The translations under genes and the position numbers were made by a program. This document shows positions 32,626-41,692 of a stretch of 41,692 nucleotides of DNA, in pieces. The DNA lies in contig JAFIFJ010000057.1 of assembly GCA_020832085.1 (NCBI GenBank), forward strand, positions 1 to 41,692, written 5' to 3'. Every line of letters begins with the position of its first letter. Within the stretch, counting starts at the first letter, position 1. The notes under the pieces are model-generated. The model saw nothing but the letters and a program-made list of their open reading frames with translations, did no database searches and was not told where the DNA came from. Source of the stretch: Gammaproteobacteria bacterium. Its GTDB lineage: Bacteria; Pseudomonadota; Gammaproteobacteria; Pseudomonadales; Azotimanducaceae.

Positions 32626-34269
32626 ATGAATGCATACGACGTGATCGTCCTGGGTACGGGAGGCGCCGGGCTCACCGCCGCCATCAAGGCCCATGACGAG
32701 GGTGCGAAGGTCGCCGTATTCGAAAAGGCCGAGCGCGTGGGCGGCACCACGGCCTGGTCCGGCGGCATGATCTGGATTCCGAACAATCACCACATGGAGG
32801 AACTGGGCATTGACGACAGCCGCGAGGATGCCCTGACCTACCTCATGTCGCTTTCCCACGGCCTAATCGATCCCGAACTGGCCGCGGCCTTCGTCGACAC
32901 CGGCCCGGAGATGGTGTCCTGGCTGGAAGCGAACACGCCGGCGAAGTTCGACATCGTCGAAGGCTTTCCCGACTATCACCCCGAGTTTCCCTGCGGCAAG
33001 ACCGAAGGTGGACGGTCCCTGGAATGCCCCCTGTTCCCCTTCACCGAACTCGGCGACTGGCAGCACCGGGTCAGCGTCGGCTACAACTACGGCACCGCAC
33101 CGGTGACCATGGCGGAGTCACCCCTCGGGACCGCCGTGCCCAAACCCATCGACCTGGACGAGATCAAGCGCCGCGCGGCCGCCGATGAGCGGGGCTGCGG
33201 CCAATCGCTGATCGGGCGCCTGCTCAAGGGCTGCCTCGATCGCGGCATCAAACCCCTCACCAACGCCCGCGCCGTGGAGCTGATCACCGCCGAAGGGCGG
33301 GTGACCGGTGTGCGCATCGAGGGTCCGGATGGGGTCATGGATGTCGGCGCCCGGGGCGGTGTGATCCTGGCCACCGGCGGCTTCGAATGGGACGCGGCCA
33401 TGGTCCGCGCCTTCCTGCGCGGCCCCATGACCAGCCCAGTGTCCGTCCCCACCAACACCGGCGATGGCCTGAAGATGGCCATGCGCATCGGCGCCGGCCT
33501 CGGCAACATGCGCGAGGGCTGGTGGATGCCCGCCGTGGAGATTCCCGGCGACCGGGGTGATGGCCGCCCCCACCAGCATCTGTTTGCTGCGGAGCGGGCC
33601 CGACCGCGCTCCATCATGGTCAACCGCCGGGGCAAGCGCTTCACCAACGAGGCCGCCAACTACAACGCCTTCGGCGCGGCCTTCCACGAACAGGACGTGG
33701 CGCGTTTCGAGTACGCCAACCTGCCCTGCTGGTTCATCTTCGATCAGGCCCACCTGGACCGCTACGGCTTCATCAACAGCGCGCCGGGCGAGCCGGCGGC
33801 GGACTGGGTGAGCCGGGCGGCCACCCTGCGTGAACTGGCCGCAGATCTCGGTATCGAAGCCGATGCGCTGGAAGCGACGGTGGAACGCTGGAATGGACAC
33901 TGCGCCACGGGCGAGGATCCCGACTTCAAGCGCGGCAGCAGCGTACACGACACCTGGTGGGGCGACCCCGCCTGCAAGGGACGTCCGGAAGCCACCCTCG
34001 GCCCCATCGAGCAGGGCCCCTTCTATGCCGTGGAAGTCCGCTCCGGCGTGCTCGGCACCAAGGGCGGCCCCCAGACCGACACCCGGGGCCAGGTCATGAA
34101 CGTGGATGGTGACCCCATTCCAGGCCTCTACGCCGCCGGCAACGTCATGGCCAGCGTCATGGGCATGACCTACGGCGGTGCCGGCGGCACCATCGCTCCG
34201 GGCATGGTATTCGGCTATCTGGCCGGCCGGCATGCGGCTGAAGTCGCCCGCAGCGGCCGCAATCTCTAG
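32626..34269 (+). CDS. FAD-dependent oxidoreductase, 3-ketosteroid dehydrogenase (KstD)-like
   Basis: A 547-residue flavoprotein of the fumarate reductase/KstD superfamily. ATG 32626 has AGGAG seven bases upstream; the longer frame from 32482 is rejected. The FAD Rossmann motif G-T-G-G-A-G is at 10-15, followed by V-F-E-K-A, V-G-G-T-T-A-W-S-G-G-M-I-W-I-P-N-N-H, which is very like delta1-3-ketosteroid dehydrogenases, and the C-terminal FAD block G-L-Y-A-A-G-N-V-M-A-S-V-M-G-M-T-Y-G-G-A-G. It probably dehydrogenates a cyclic ketone or steroid-like substrate, but related FAD-binding dehydrogenases of unknown substrate look the same. No signal peptide. The 245-bp divergent spacer (32381-32625) shows no clear promoter. 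Confidence 0.85.
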   Translation: MNAYDVIVLGTGGAGLTAAIKAHDEGAKVAVFEKAERVGGTTAWSGGMIWIPNNHHMEELGIDDSREDALTYLMSLSHGLIDPELAAAFVDTGPEMVSWLEANTPAKFDIVEGFPDYHPEFPCGKTEGGRSLECPLFPFTELGDWQHRVSVGYNYGTAPVTMAESPLGTAVPKPIDLDEIKRRAAADERGCGQSLIGRLLKGCLDRGIKPLTNARAVELITAEGRVTGVRIEGPDGVMDVGARGGVILATGGFEWDAAMVRAFLRGPMTSPVSVPTNTGDGLKMAMRIGAGLGNMREGWWMPAVEIPGDRGDGRPHQHLFAAERARPRSIMVNRRGKRFTNEAANYNAFGAAFHEQDVARFEYANLPCWFIFDQAHLDRYGFINSAPGEPAADWVSRAATLRELAADLGIEADALEATVERWNGHCATGEDPDFKRGSSVHDTWWGDPACKGRPEATLGPIEQGPFYAVEVRSGVLGTKGGPQTDTRGQVMNVDGDPIPGLYAAGNVMASVMGMTYGGAGGTIAPGMVFGYLAGRHAAEVARSGRNL

Positions 34270-34353
34270 CCCGTCGAGGCCAGGAGCACTGGACGGCACG
34301 GCTCTCGCAAGGTAGCAGAGATGCCCCCGTCAGGGTCATGAGCGCCCGCATGC

Positions 34354-34389
34354 CGCACCACAACGGTGCGCAATAGCTTGCAGGCAAGC
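34354..34389. terminator. Hairpins after the KstD-like gene
   Basis: CGCACC-ACAAC-GGTGCG (34354-34370), then GCTTGC-AG-GCAAGC (34376-34389), about 85-120 bp after the stop. No T run follows. They may close the flavoprotein transcript before the alpha/beta hydrolase gene. The rest of 34270-34500 shows nothing supported. Confidence 0.3.
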
Positions 34390-34500
34390 CGTCTTGGTGC
34401 GCCCCGGTCTGCGCCCCGACAACCCGTGACCCATTAAGGACGAGGACTCGCCTGCAGTGTTCCGAACATCAGGTTCGGGACACCCACTCTGGAGCCGTGC

Positions 34501-35340
34501 ATGACGCCGAACCGACCCGAGCCCGTCGAACCGCCTTCCGTACTGCTCACCATGGCTGAGGGTCCACGCATCGCCGGGGAGTTCACCGCCCTGCTGGCCG
34601 CCTGGAACTGGCTTCGCAAGCAGCCGAAGGGCGACGGCCATCCGGTGCTGGTGCTGCCGGGATTCACCGCAGGCGACGCCTCGACGCTGTTCCTGCGGCG
34701 TTTTCTGCGGGAGCTGGACTACGAGGTGCTGCCCTGGGACCTCGGCAAGAACACCGGGGAGTCCTATCTGGTTCCCATGCTCTACCGGCGCATCAACGCC
34801 ATCATCAAGTCCACCGATGCCGCCTTCAGCATCATCGGCCAGAGTCTCGGCGGCGTGTTCGCCCGGGAGCTGGCGCGCAGCTTTCCGAGCCATGTCCGGC
34901 AGGTCATCACCCTGGGCAGCCCGTTTCGGACCCGGGACGGTGAGGGCACCAACAGCATGGTGCGGCGCATGTTCGAGCGCTCGGCGACCATCCGCCCCGC
35001 AGAGCGGGTGCGCATGGGCATGCTGCCGGACAACACCCGGCCGCCGCCGGTGCCGAGCACGGCCATTTTCTCGCGCACGGACGGCATCGTGTCCTGGGAG
35101 CTGTGCAAGGAATACGACGGCCCCTACGCCGAGAGCGTGGAGATCGTCGGCAGCCACACCGGCATGTCGCTCAATCCGCTGGTGTTCTGGATCCTGGCCA
35201 ACCGCCTCGCCCAGCCCCTGGGGGAATGGACACCCCTGGCGCGATCCACCCTCAATCGCGCCCGCTTCGATTTGTGGCTGTCCCCGATTCGCGACTTCCC
35301 GAGACTCGATCTGCTGCACCCCCTGCGCAGCGGGGCCTGA
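34501..35340 (+). CDS. Alpha/beta hydrolase (lipase/PGAP1-like esterase)
   Basis: A 279-residue alpha/beta hydrolase without a signal peptide. Strand-turn L-V-L-P-G-F-T-A-G-D (oxyanion region) near 50-59, nucleophile elbow G-Q-S-L-G-G (Ser 115), T-L-G-S-P-F near 137-142, acid Asp in S-R-T-D-G-I-V (Asp 194), and His in V-G-S-H-T-G-M (His 219). The order Ser-Asp-His and the 'GSH' ending match triacylglycerol lipase/PGAP1-like hydrolases, which cleave ester bonds of lipids. It carries no partner gene, and its 3' end meets repeat locus R4 about 20 bp after the stop. Substrate unknown. Confidence 0.85.
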   Translation: MTPNRPEPVEPPSVLLTMAEGPRIAGEFTALLAAWNWLRKQPKGDGHPVLVLPGFTAGDASTLFLRRFLRELDYEVLPWDLGKNTGESYLVPMLYRRINAIIKSTDAAFSIIGQSLGGVFARELARSFPSHVRQVITLGSPFRTRDGEGTNSMVRRMFERSATIRPAERVRMGMLPDNTRPPPVPSTAIFSRTDGIVSWELCKEYDGPYAESVEIVGSHTGMSLNPLVFWILANRLAQPLGEWTPLARSTLNRARFDLWLSPIRDFPRLDLLHPLRSGA

Positions 35341-35360
35341 CCTCCCGCAGCCCATGTCCT

Positions 35361-35828
35361 TGCCTTCGCTGAACGTCATGCCGATCGGCGCATTTCGCTG
35401 CGCGAAATAGCGCTGTCCCCCAGTGCGTGGCGCCGGAGTCCCGCGTTGTGCTTCTGTGGGAAGGCCCTAACCGCGCAGCGATTGGGCCGATTGCGAGGCG
35501 TTGTGCCGAAGCTGAAGGCACCGGCTGCGCTGAACGTCATGCCAATCGGCGCATCGCCCTGCGGGCGCTAGCGCTCTGTTGCGCGCCATCCCTGGCGCGC
35601 CCCGCTTCGCGGCGCACTGCGTGCGACGCGTTTCGATCCCGTCGAAACGCGCCCACAGTTAGCGCATCGCAAGCTTCTTCCGCGACAGCGCGAACGAACG
35701 TTCTTGGCGAACTCCCACAGCGCGTGGCGCCGGAGTCCCGCGTTGTGCTTCTGTGGGAGGGCCCTATTCGCGCAGCGAATGGGCCGATTGCGAGGCGTTG
35801 TGCCGAAGCTGAAGGCACTGCCTTCGCA
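35361..35828 (-). repeat. Composite palindromic repeat, locus R4 (three A copies, nested insert)
   Basis: This fills most of the 546-bp gap between convergent genes. Parts: the right half of module A (35361-35422), spacer D' (35423-35454), a second A from 35455 interrupted at 35577 by a 74-bp hairpin insert, its end and module B (35652-35717), another D', then a third A from 35752 that stops matching near 35828. D' here (CGCCGGAGTCCCGCG) differs from the D of loci R2 and R5. 35829-35886 has no recognised feature. Confidence 0.82.
35578..35651. repeat. 74-bp insert of four consecutive hairpins inside repeat R4
   Basis: It splits the end GCGCTCT|CCCACA of a module A copy. Contents in order: GCGCGCCA-TCCC-TGGCGCGC (35581-35600), CCGC-TTC-GCGG (35602-35612), CGCAC-TGC-GTGCG (35613-35625), CGCGTTTCGA-TCCCG-TCGAAACGCG (35627-35651). 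All stems are perfect and only a few bases are unpaired between them. It is probably a second, independent palindromic element that inserted into the first. Confidence 0.7.
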
Positions 35829-35886
35829 AGCAGTCATCAAGTTCAATGCTGCGCTGGAACGAACAGGCAGCGCAGCTTCAAAGACC

Positions 35887-36705
35887 TCAATAATTCAACG
35901 CAAAGCGGCTGACCACGCCTGAAACGTAGCGGACCACCGAACGGGGTTGCCACTTGGCCCAGGCCGCCGTCAGTTGCGGGCCGAAGCCGGTGATGCGGAC
36001 TGCTTCGCCGCGCTGCATGGCTTCCCAGGCATCCCGCGCCACTTCGCTCGGCGCCTGCAGCATGGAGCGGGGCAGCTCCTTGCCGCCGAGGTCGTCGAGC
36101 ATGTCGGTGCGGGTGATGCCGGGACACAGCGCCGTGGCGGAAACGCCGCTGTTGCGCAGTTCCTCGGACAGCGATTCGGTGAAGGACAGCACAAAGGCCT
36201 TGGTCGCCGCGTGCACCGCCAACCCCGGTACCGGCGCAAACGCCGTCACGCCGGCCATGTTGAGAATGCGGCCGCGGCCCCGGGCCAGCATGCCCGGAAG
36301 AATGCCATGGGTGAGCAGCGTCAGCGCCCGTACGTTGACGTCGATCTGATCCGCTACCGCTTCGCGAGAGGCATTGGCGAACCGTCCGCTGGCCGCCAGC
36401 CCGGCACTGTTGACGAGCACCTCAGGCTTCAGCTTCAGCTCCTCCACCATGCTCAGCACCGCGGCTACGCCCGCGCCGGAGGAGAGATCCGCCGCCAGAG
36501 CGATCACGTTGACCCCGAAGACGCTGCGCAGACTGTGGGCCTGAGCGTCCAACCCGGCCTGCTGCCGGGCCACGAGCAGGATGTCGTAATTCTCCAATGC
36601 CAGCCGTTCGGCGATGGCTGCCCCGATGCCCCGGGAACCGCCCGTGACAATGGCGAGCGGACGCGGTGAGGCATTGATGGACGAAGAACCATCGGGACGG
36701 GACAT
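35887..36705 (-). CDS. SDR family protein with substituted catalytic residues
   Basis: A 272-residue SDR of the DltE/YqjQ-like group. The N-terminal ~15 residues are an extra tail; the cofactor motif T-G-G-S-R-G-I-G is at 21-28. The active site is unusual: where the family has Y-x-x-x-K in P-G-x-A-V-Y-A-A-T-K, this protein reads V-H-A-A-T-K (His 165, Lys 169; codon CAC at 36213-36211). The catalytic-Ser position, 13 residues before, is Gly (N-M-A-G-V-T-A-F), and N-N-A-G reads N-S-A-G. The fold and NAD(P) site appear intact, so it may bind cofactor without normal catalysis, or have changed chemistry. A single T-to-C change explains the His. It is divergent from the GST gene. Confidence 0.85.
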   Translation of the reverse strand: MSRPDGSSSINASPRPLAIVTGGSRGIGAAIAERLALENYDILLVARQQAGLDAQAHSLRSVFGVNVIALAADLSSGAGVAAVLSMVEELKLKPEVLVNSAGLAASGRFANASREAVADQIDVNVRALTLLTHGILPGMLARGRGRILNMAGVTAFAPVPGLAVHAATKAFVLSFTESLSEELRNSGVSATALCPGITRTDMLDDLGGKELPRSMLQAPSEVARDAWEAMQRGEAVRITGFGPQLTAAWAKWQPRSVVRYVSGVVSRFALNY

Positions 36706-36803
36706 GGCATGACTCCAAACAAAGGAACTGCACTATCCCAGCAAGAACCGCACCACGGAAGGTATGATCAGCGCCTTGCCAAGACCTGCCCAGGAGAGAA
36801 AGC

Positions 36804-37436
36804 ATGATCACGCTCTACCACTGCCCGGAGTCCCGCTCCCAGCGTTCCCTGTGGATGCTCGAGGAACTCGGCCTGCCCTTCGAACTGGTCGAACTGGAGT
36901 TCTCCCAGAAGGTCCTGCGCGGACCGGAGTACCTGTCCCTGCATCCCCTCGGACGCGTGCCCTGCCTGGTGGACGGTGACGTCACGCTGATGGAATCCGG
37001 CGCCATCACCCAGTACCTCTGCGAACGCTACGACGACGGCACCCTGCATCGTGGGCCGGGGCATGCCGATCGCTGGCAATGGCTGCAGTGGGTGCACTAC
37101 GCGGAGACCATGGCGGTCCATGGCGCCAGCATGGTCCAGCAGACCGTGATCATTGCCGAACCGGACCGCTCGCCGGTGGTGCAGAAGCTCGAAAGCCGGC
37201 GCCTGGACAAGGCCCTCGGCGTGGTCGACCAGACCCTGGCCGAGCGCGACTGGCTGCTGCGAAGCGGCTTCTCCGCCGCCGATGTCAGCGTCGGTTACAG
37301 CATCCATCTGGCCCAGAAGTTCGTCCCGCTGGACGGCCATCCACGGGTGGTGGACTACTACCGAAGGATCAACGAGCGGCCGGCCTTCAAGCGCTCCCTC
37401 GGCAGCCGCCCCGACGCCCGCAAGATGCGCGCCTGA
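36804..37436 (+). CDS. Glutathione S-transferase family protein
   Basis: A 210-residue cytosolic GST with an N-terminal thioredoxin-like domain (1-80) and a C-terminal helical domain. Visible: the start M-I-T-L-Y-H-C-P-E-S-R-S-Q-R-S-L-W with the Ser/Cys site region near 7-13, P-L-G-R-V-P-C-L (cis-Pro) near 50-57, and E-S-G-A-I-T-Q-Y-L (glutathione gamma-Glu site) near 66-74. The C-terminal part ends in F-K-R-S-L-G. It conjugates or isomerises with glutathione; the substrate is not readable. AGGAGAG lies just before the ATG. It is divergent from the altered SDR, and the 98-bp spacer may hold both promoters. Confidence 0.9.
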   Translation: MITLYHCPESRSQRSLWMLEELGLPFELVELEFSQKVLRGPEYLSLHPLGRVPCLVDGDVTLMESGAITQYLCERYDDGTLHRGPGHADRWQWLQWVHYAETMAVHGASMVQQTVIIAEPDRSPVVQKLESRRLDKALGVVDQTLAERDWLLRSGFSAADVSVGYSIHLAQKFVPLDGHPRVVDYYRRINERPAFKRSLGSRPDARKMRA

Positions 37437-37452
37437 GCTGCTGACGGACCCG

Positions 37453-38100
37453 CTACCGCAACAGCGCCACGGCCAGCGATCCGAGGGCTGCGAACAGGGC
37501 AAGCAGCAGGCCGACCCAGATCTGCGGGCCGAGCATCAGCCCCATCCGGACCTGAGCCGGAAACGCGAAGGTGGCGGGCATGGCGGCAATCTTGTAGTCA
37601 TGGGCCGCGTCTAAACCGTCCATGAGCACCAGTTCGGCCAGATCCCGGCGGCTGCGGTAGCGCACCAGACCCAGCGCCGTCCAGTCGGTGGCGACCCCAC
37701 CGGGATCAGCCTCCACATTCCAGGATTCCACGTAGCCGCCCACCTTGCCGGCCACCAGCGCCGGATGACTGGCCCGCCGCAGGGCAGCGCCGAGAAACAC
37801 CCGCGTGTACTCATCGAGCAGATCCGCTGCCGGGCGCGGCACTCCGGATTCCGGATCCGGCACCGGTTCACGGGCCAGCTTGATCAGATTGACCATGAGG
37901 AAGGCGCGCCCGTCATCCCGGGCGAGAAAGTCGGCGACCTCCTGGACACCCCCCTGCTCCGCCATGGGTGAGGCCTCCAGTCTGGCCCGGTACTGCCGGA
38001 CTTCATCGTCACTGAGCGGCCCGCGCCAGTTCTGATACCAGGCCAGAAACAACCCATAGACGATCAGCGCGAGCAACCACGGCAGCAGTATCTTCAGCAT
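37453..38100 (-). CDS. Hypothetical membrane protein with two terminal TM helices
   Basis: A 215-residue protein I do not recognise firmly. It has a TM helix at each end (about 4-22, W-L-L-A-L-I-V-Y-G-L-F-L-A-W, and about 192-214, W-V-G-L-L-L-A-L-F-A-A-L). Between them lies a soluble domain with F-L-M-V-N-L-I-K-L-A, Y-T-R-V-F-L-G-A, W-T-A-L-G-L-V-R-Y-R-S-R-R-D-L and a final A-A-M-P-A-T-F-A-F-P, a pattern that recalls DUF1330-like ferredoxin-fold proteins (M-V-N-L-x-K). The strong GGGGGAGG before the ATG fixes the start. It follows the desaturase gene on the same strand after 106 bp, but an operator-like dyad upstream suggests its own promoter. Confidence 0.72.
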   Translation of the reverse strand: MLKILLPWLLALIVYGLFLAWYQNWRGPLSDDEVRQYRARLEASPMAEQGGVQEVADFLARDDGRAFLMVNLIKLAREPVPDPESGVPRPAADLLDEYTRVFLGAALRRASHPALVAGKVGGYVESWNVEADPGGVATDWTALGLVRYRSRRDLAELVLMDGLDAAHDYKIAAMPATFAFPAQVRMGLMLGPQIWVGLLLALFAALGSLAVALLR

Positions 38101-38133
38101 GAGGCACCTCCCCCGAACTTATGACAGAAACTA

Positions 38134-38148
38134 TGCCATAACATGGCA
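38134..38148. promoter_or_regulatory. Operator-like dyad upstream of the membrane-protein gene
   Basis: TGCCAT-AAC-ATGGCA, a perfect 6-bp inverted repeat 33 bp before the ATG at 38100, in the promoter zone between the desaturase and the membrane-protein gene. It could bind a dimeric regulator. It does not match the FabR or DesT sites I know. Confidence 0.35.
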
Positions 38149-38206
38149 GGCCGGAAGAGCATCTTGCCTCGGCAGCGCTTGGATAGCGAAACCGCCCAGG
38201 CGCACG

Positions 38207-39229
38207 TCAGCCGGGAACGGTCACCGCGCGCAGCAGCGGCAGGTAGCCGCGGGGGAAGTCCACCTCGCCGTAGTAGCCCCGACTGCGCAACAGCTCATGG
38301 AGACGGCGCAGGCGGTAGATCGGCACGCTCGGCAACAGGTGATGCTCGAGGTGGTAGCTGACCTGGTGGGGGCAGATGAACAGCCGCGCCAGGAAGCTCG
38401 GGACGATGGTGCGGGTGTTGAGCCGGGGATCCGCGGCCAGGCGGTCAGGTACCGCCGCGTGCTCGCCCACCTGACGAATGCGGCTGACCAGCGGGTTCAC
38501 GCACAGGAATGCCAGCACCCACAGCAGGTACAGCCAGCCCTGTCCCAGCGCCAGCAGCAGCAGGAACAGCAGCAGGTTGAAGCCCACGCCGCGCAGCAGA
38601 CTCGCCCGCGTCTCGGCATCGAGCCGGGGCAGATGGCGCAGCCCGAGTCCGATCCGTTTCAGGGTCTTCCAGCCGGTCTGTCCGGAGATGTCGCGCCACA
38701 GCTTGCGCCTCAGTCGGCTGCGGGAAATGGGGTAGTCGCGGTAGTTGGCGAGGTCCGGATCCTGCTCGGTACCGGCCAGCCGGTGATGCTCCAGATGACC
38801 GCGCATGTAGGCCGCCATGTTGCCGAAAGTGGGCGGCGCGATGAGCCACGTGCCCACCCACTCGTTGACGGCCCGGGAGCGGAACAGCAGCCGGTGTCCG
38901 GCTTCGTGCATGAGAATGCCGAAGCCGAGCTGACGGGCACCGAGCAGTGCCACCGCCAGCAGCAGCGTCAGCGGATTCGGCCACCGGGCGGCGAGGGCAA
39001 AGGCCGCAGCCATGATCAGCAGGTTGCAGCAGAGCAGCCACGCCGCGCGCAGGTCGCTTCTGGCCGTGACTGCTGCCAGCTCTTCGGCGCTCAGGACGTC
39101 ACGAATATGCATCGGCGCGAACGTGTCCGGAAAAGACCAGTGGAAACCCCATGATGCCAGACTCGAAGCGCCTGAATCGATGGTCACCAGCGAAGCCGGA
39201 ACACCGCCCGAAGGGCGGCTCTGTGGCAT
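38207..39229 (-). CDS. Membrane fatty acid desaturase
   Basis: A 340-residue integral membrane di-iron desaturase/hydroxylase. The three His boxes are H-E-A-G-H (108-112), H-L-E-H-H (about 145-149) and a second H-L-E-H-H (about 288-292). Hydrophobic helices lie at about 62-82, 86-105 and two more around 195-235, as in acyl-lipid desaturases. It inserts a double bond into acyl chains using O2 and an electron donor. The start is uncertain: ATG 39229 gives an extra 39 residues, while ATG 39112 (M-H-I-R-D-V-L-S) resembles the usual family beginning, and neither has a good Shine-Dalgarno. It is divergent from recQ with only ~50-60 bp between. Confidence 0.85.
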   Translation of the reverse strand: MPQSRPSGGVPASLVTIDSGASSLASWGFHWSFPDTFAPMHIRDVLSAEELAAVTARSDLRAAWLLCCNLLIMAAAFALAARWPNPLTLLLAVALLGARQLGFGILMHEAGHRLLFRSRAVNEWVGTWLIAPPTFGNMAAYMRGHLEHHRLAGTEQDPDLANYRDYPISRSRLRRKLWRDISGQTGWKTLKRIGLGLRHLPRLDAETRASLLRGVGFNLLLFLLLLALGQGWLYLLWVLAFLCVNPLVSRIRQVGEHAAVPDRLAADPRLNTRTIVPSFLARLFICPHQVSYHLEHHLLPSVPIYRLRRLHELLRSRGYYGEVDFPRGYLPLLRAVTVPG

Positions 39230-39277
39230 CCCGCCATGGGCAATGTCGCAACCGGCAGCGGTGATGCCTGCGGCCGT

Positions 39278-39283
39278 CTACAA
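39278..39283 (+). promoter_or_regulatory. Likely -10 box of recQ
   Basis: TACAAT, nine to fourteen bases before ATG 39292; the expected transcription start near 39290 would give an almost leaderless mRNA. No good -35 is visible. Confidence 0.35.
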
Positions 39284-39291
39284 TGCCGCCC

Positions 39292-41145
<1,854 letters not shown>

Positions 41146-41154
41146 GCCCCTCCC

Positions 41155-41692
41155 CTTGGGAAGACCCTGATCGCACAGCGATTGGGCCGATCTCGACGCG
41201 CTGCGCCGAAGCCGACGCCGCTGCCTGCGCTGAACGTCATGCAATTCGGCGCATTTCGCTGCGCGAAATAGCGCTCTCCCACACGGGCGTGCCCAACGGA
41301 TCCGGCGTAACACTACTGTGGGAAGGCCCTAATCGCACAGCGATTGGGCCGATCTCGACGCGCTGCGCCGAAGCCGACACCGCTGCCTGCGCTGAACGTC
41401 ATGCAATTCGGCGCATTGCGCTACGCGAAATAGCGCTCTCCCACCAGGACGTGCCCAACGGATCCGGCGTGACGCGACTGTGGGAAGGCCCTAATCGCAC
41501 AGCGATTGGGCCGATCTCGACGCACTGCGCCGAAGCCGACACCGCCGCCTGCGCTGTACGTCATGCCGTTCGGCGCATTGCGCTGCGCGAAATAGCGCTC
41601 TCCCACAAGGACGTCCCCAACGCATCCGGCGTGACGAGACTGTGGGAAGACCCTTATCGCACAGCGATTGGGACTATATCTACGCGCTGCGC
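41155..41692 (+). repeat. Composite palindromic repeat, locus R5: 162-bp tandem array (A-D)n
   Basis: Four starts of module A occur at 41155, 41317, 41479 and 41641, exactly 162 bp apart, so the array is A (129 bp) plus spacer D (33 bp) repeated 3.3 times and cut by the window end. The first hairpin here is AATCGC-ACA-GCGATT, where other loci have ATTCGC-GCA-GCGAAT, a paired change. Spacer D (GGGCGTGCCCAACGGATCC) matches that of locus R2 on the other strand. Confidence 0.88.

Noticed and set aside
35427..35912. Short open frames on both strands in the R4 repeat
   Set aside because: Frames here exist only because the GC-rich palindromes lack stop codons; the same peptides reappear at other repeat loci on either strand.
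41288..41692. Possible protein-coding genes after recQ
   Set aside because: All open frames there are translations of the 162-bp tandem repeat.

Overview
The window looks like one contig from a high-GC (about two-thirds G+C by eye) proteobacterium, most likely a gammaproteobacterium. The supporting genes are a DjlA-type membrane co-chaperone, a PBP7/PbpG-type endopeptidase, an RsmF-like rRNA methyltransferase, RecQ, a VPLPA/PEP-CTERM-type sorting tail and REP/BIME-like intergenic palindromes. No rRNA, phage or transposase gene is visible. The first ~120 bases are C/G homopolymer junk and the last ~540 bases are a tandem repeat, so both ends are probably assembly limits.

Layout. 0.2-5.2 kb: nitroreductase, a DHRS1-like SDR, then an acyl-CoA ligase and an SCPx-type thiolase in one operon. 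5.2-5.8 kb: a gene-poor gap that hides a probable one-base-frameshifted double-glycine (microcin-like) peptide. 5.8-11.8 kb: hybrid histidine kinase, a GNAT acetyltransferase/HDAC-like deacetylase pair, djlA, and a secreted DUF3494 protein with a Gly-Asn linker and sorting tail. 12-15.1 kb: tRNA-Val(CAC), radical SAM protein plus CoA transferase, FrnE-like DsbA protein. 15.5-22.1 kb: a giant AsmA-like protein translationally coupled to pbpG, and a divergent RsmF-like enzyme. 22.1-23.05 kb: a ~0.9 kb non-coding region carrying three related hairpin units. 23.05-28.0 kb: TIM-barrel isomerase-like protein, SDR coupled to a GPH sugar-type transporter, aldehyde dehydrogenase. 28.1-32.4 kb: orphan XRE antitoxin-like protein, Sel1-repeat protein, tRNA-Leu(UAG), CBM9-like/DUF5916 outer-membrane protein. 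32.6-41.1 kb: KstD-like flavoprotein, alpha/beta hydrolase, an SDR with a replaced catalytic Tyr, GST, small membrane protein, fatty-acid desaturase, recQ.

Many genes (CoA ligase, thiolase, SDRs, CoA transferase, KstD-like flavoprotein, ALDH, desaturase, GST) fit a lifestyle that handles fatty-acid, steroid-like or other hydrophobic substrates, but they are scattered rather than one pathway cluster.

The most unusual content is non-coding. (1) An array of three units at 22.36-22.85 kb whose first stem changes by three compensatory base pairs between units while its loop stays C/U-rich (anti-Shine-Dalgarno-like), behind a good sigma70 promoter: candidate sibling small RNAs. (2) A dispersed composite repeat family, here called modules A (129 bp, 11-bp inverted ends, cloverleaf-like fold), B, C and D, at five loci that all lie just after stop codons. 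It includes two near full-length 250-bp copies in opposite orientation, a 162-bp tandem array at the contig end, and a copy interrupted by a 74-bp insert made almost only of perfect hairpins. (3) The frameshifted double-glycine peptide at 5.4-5.6 kb.
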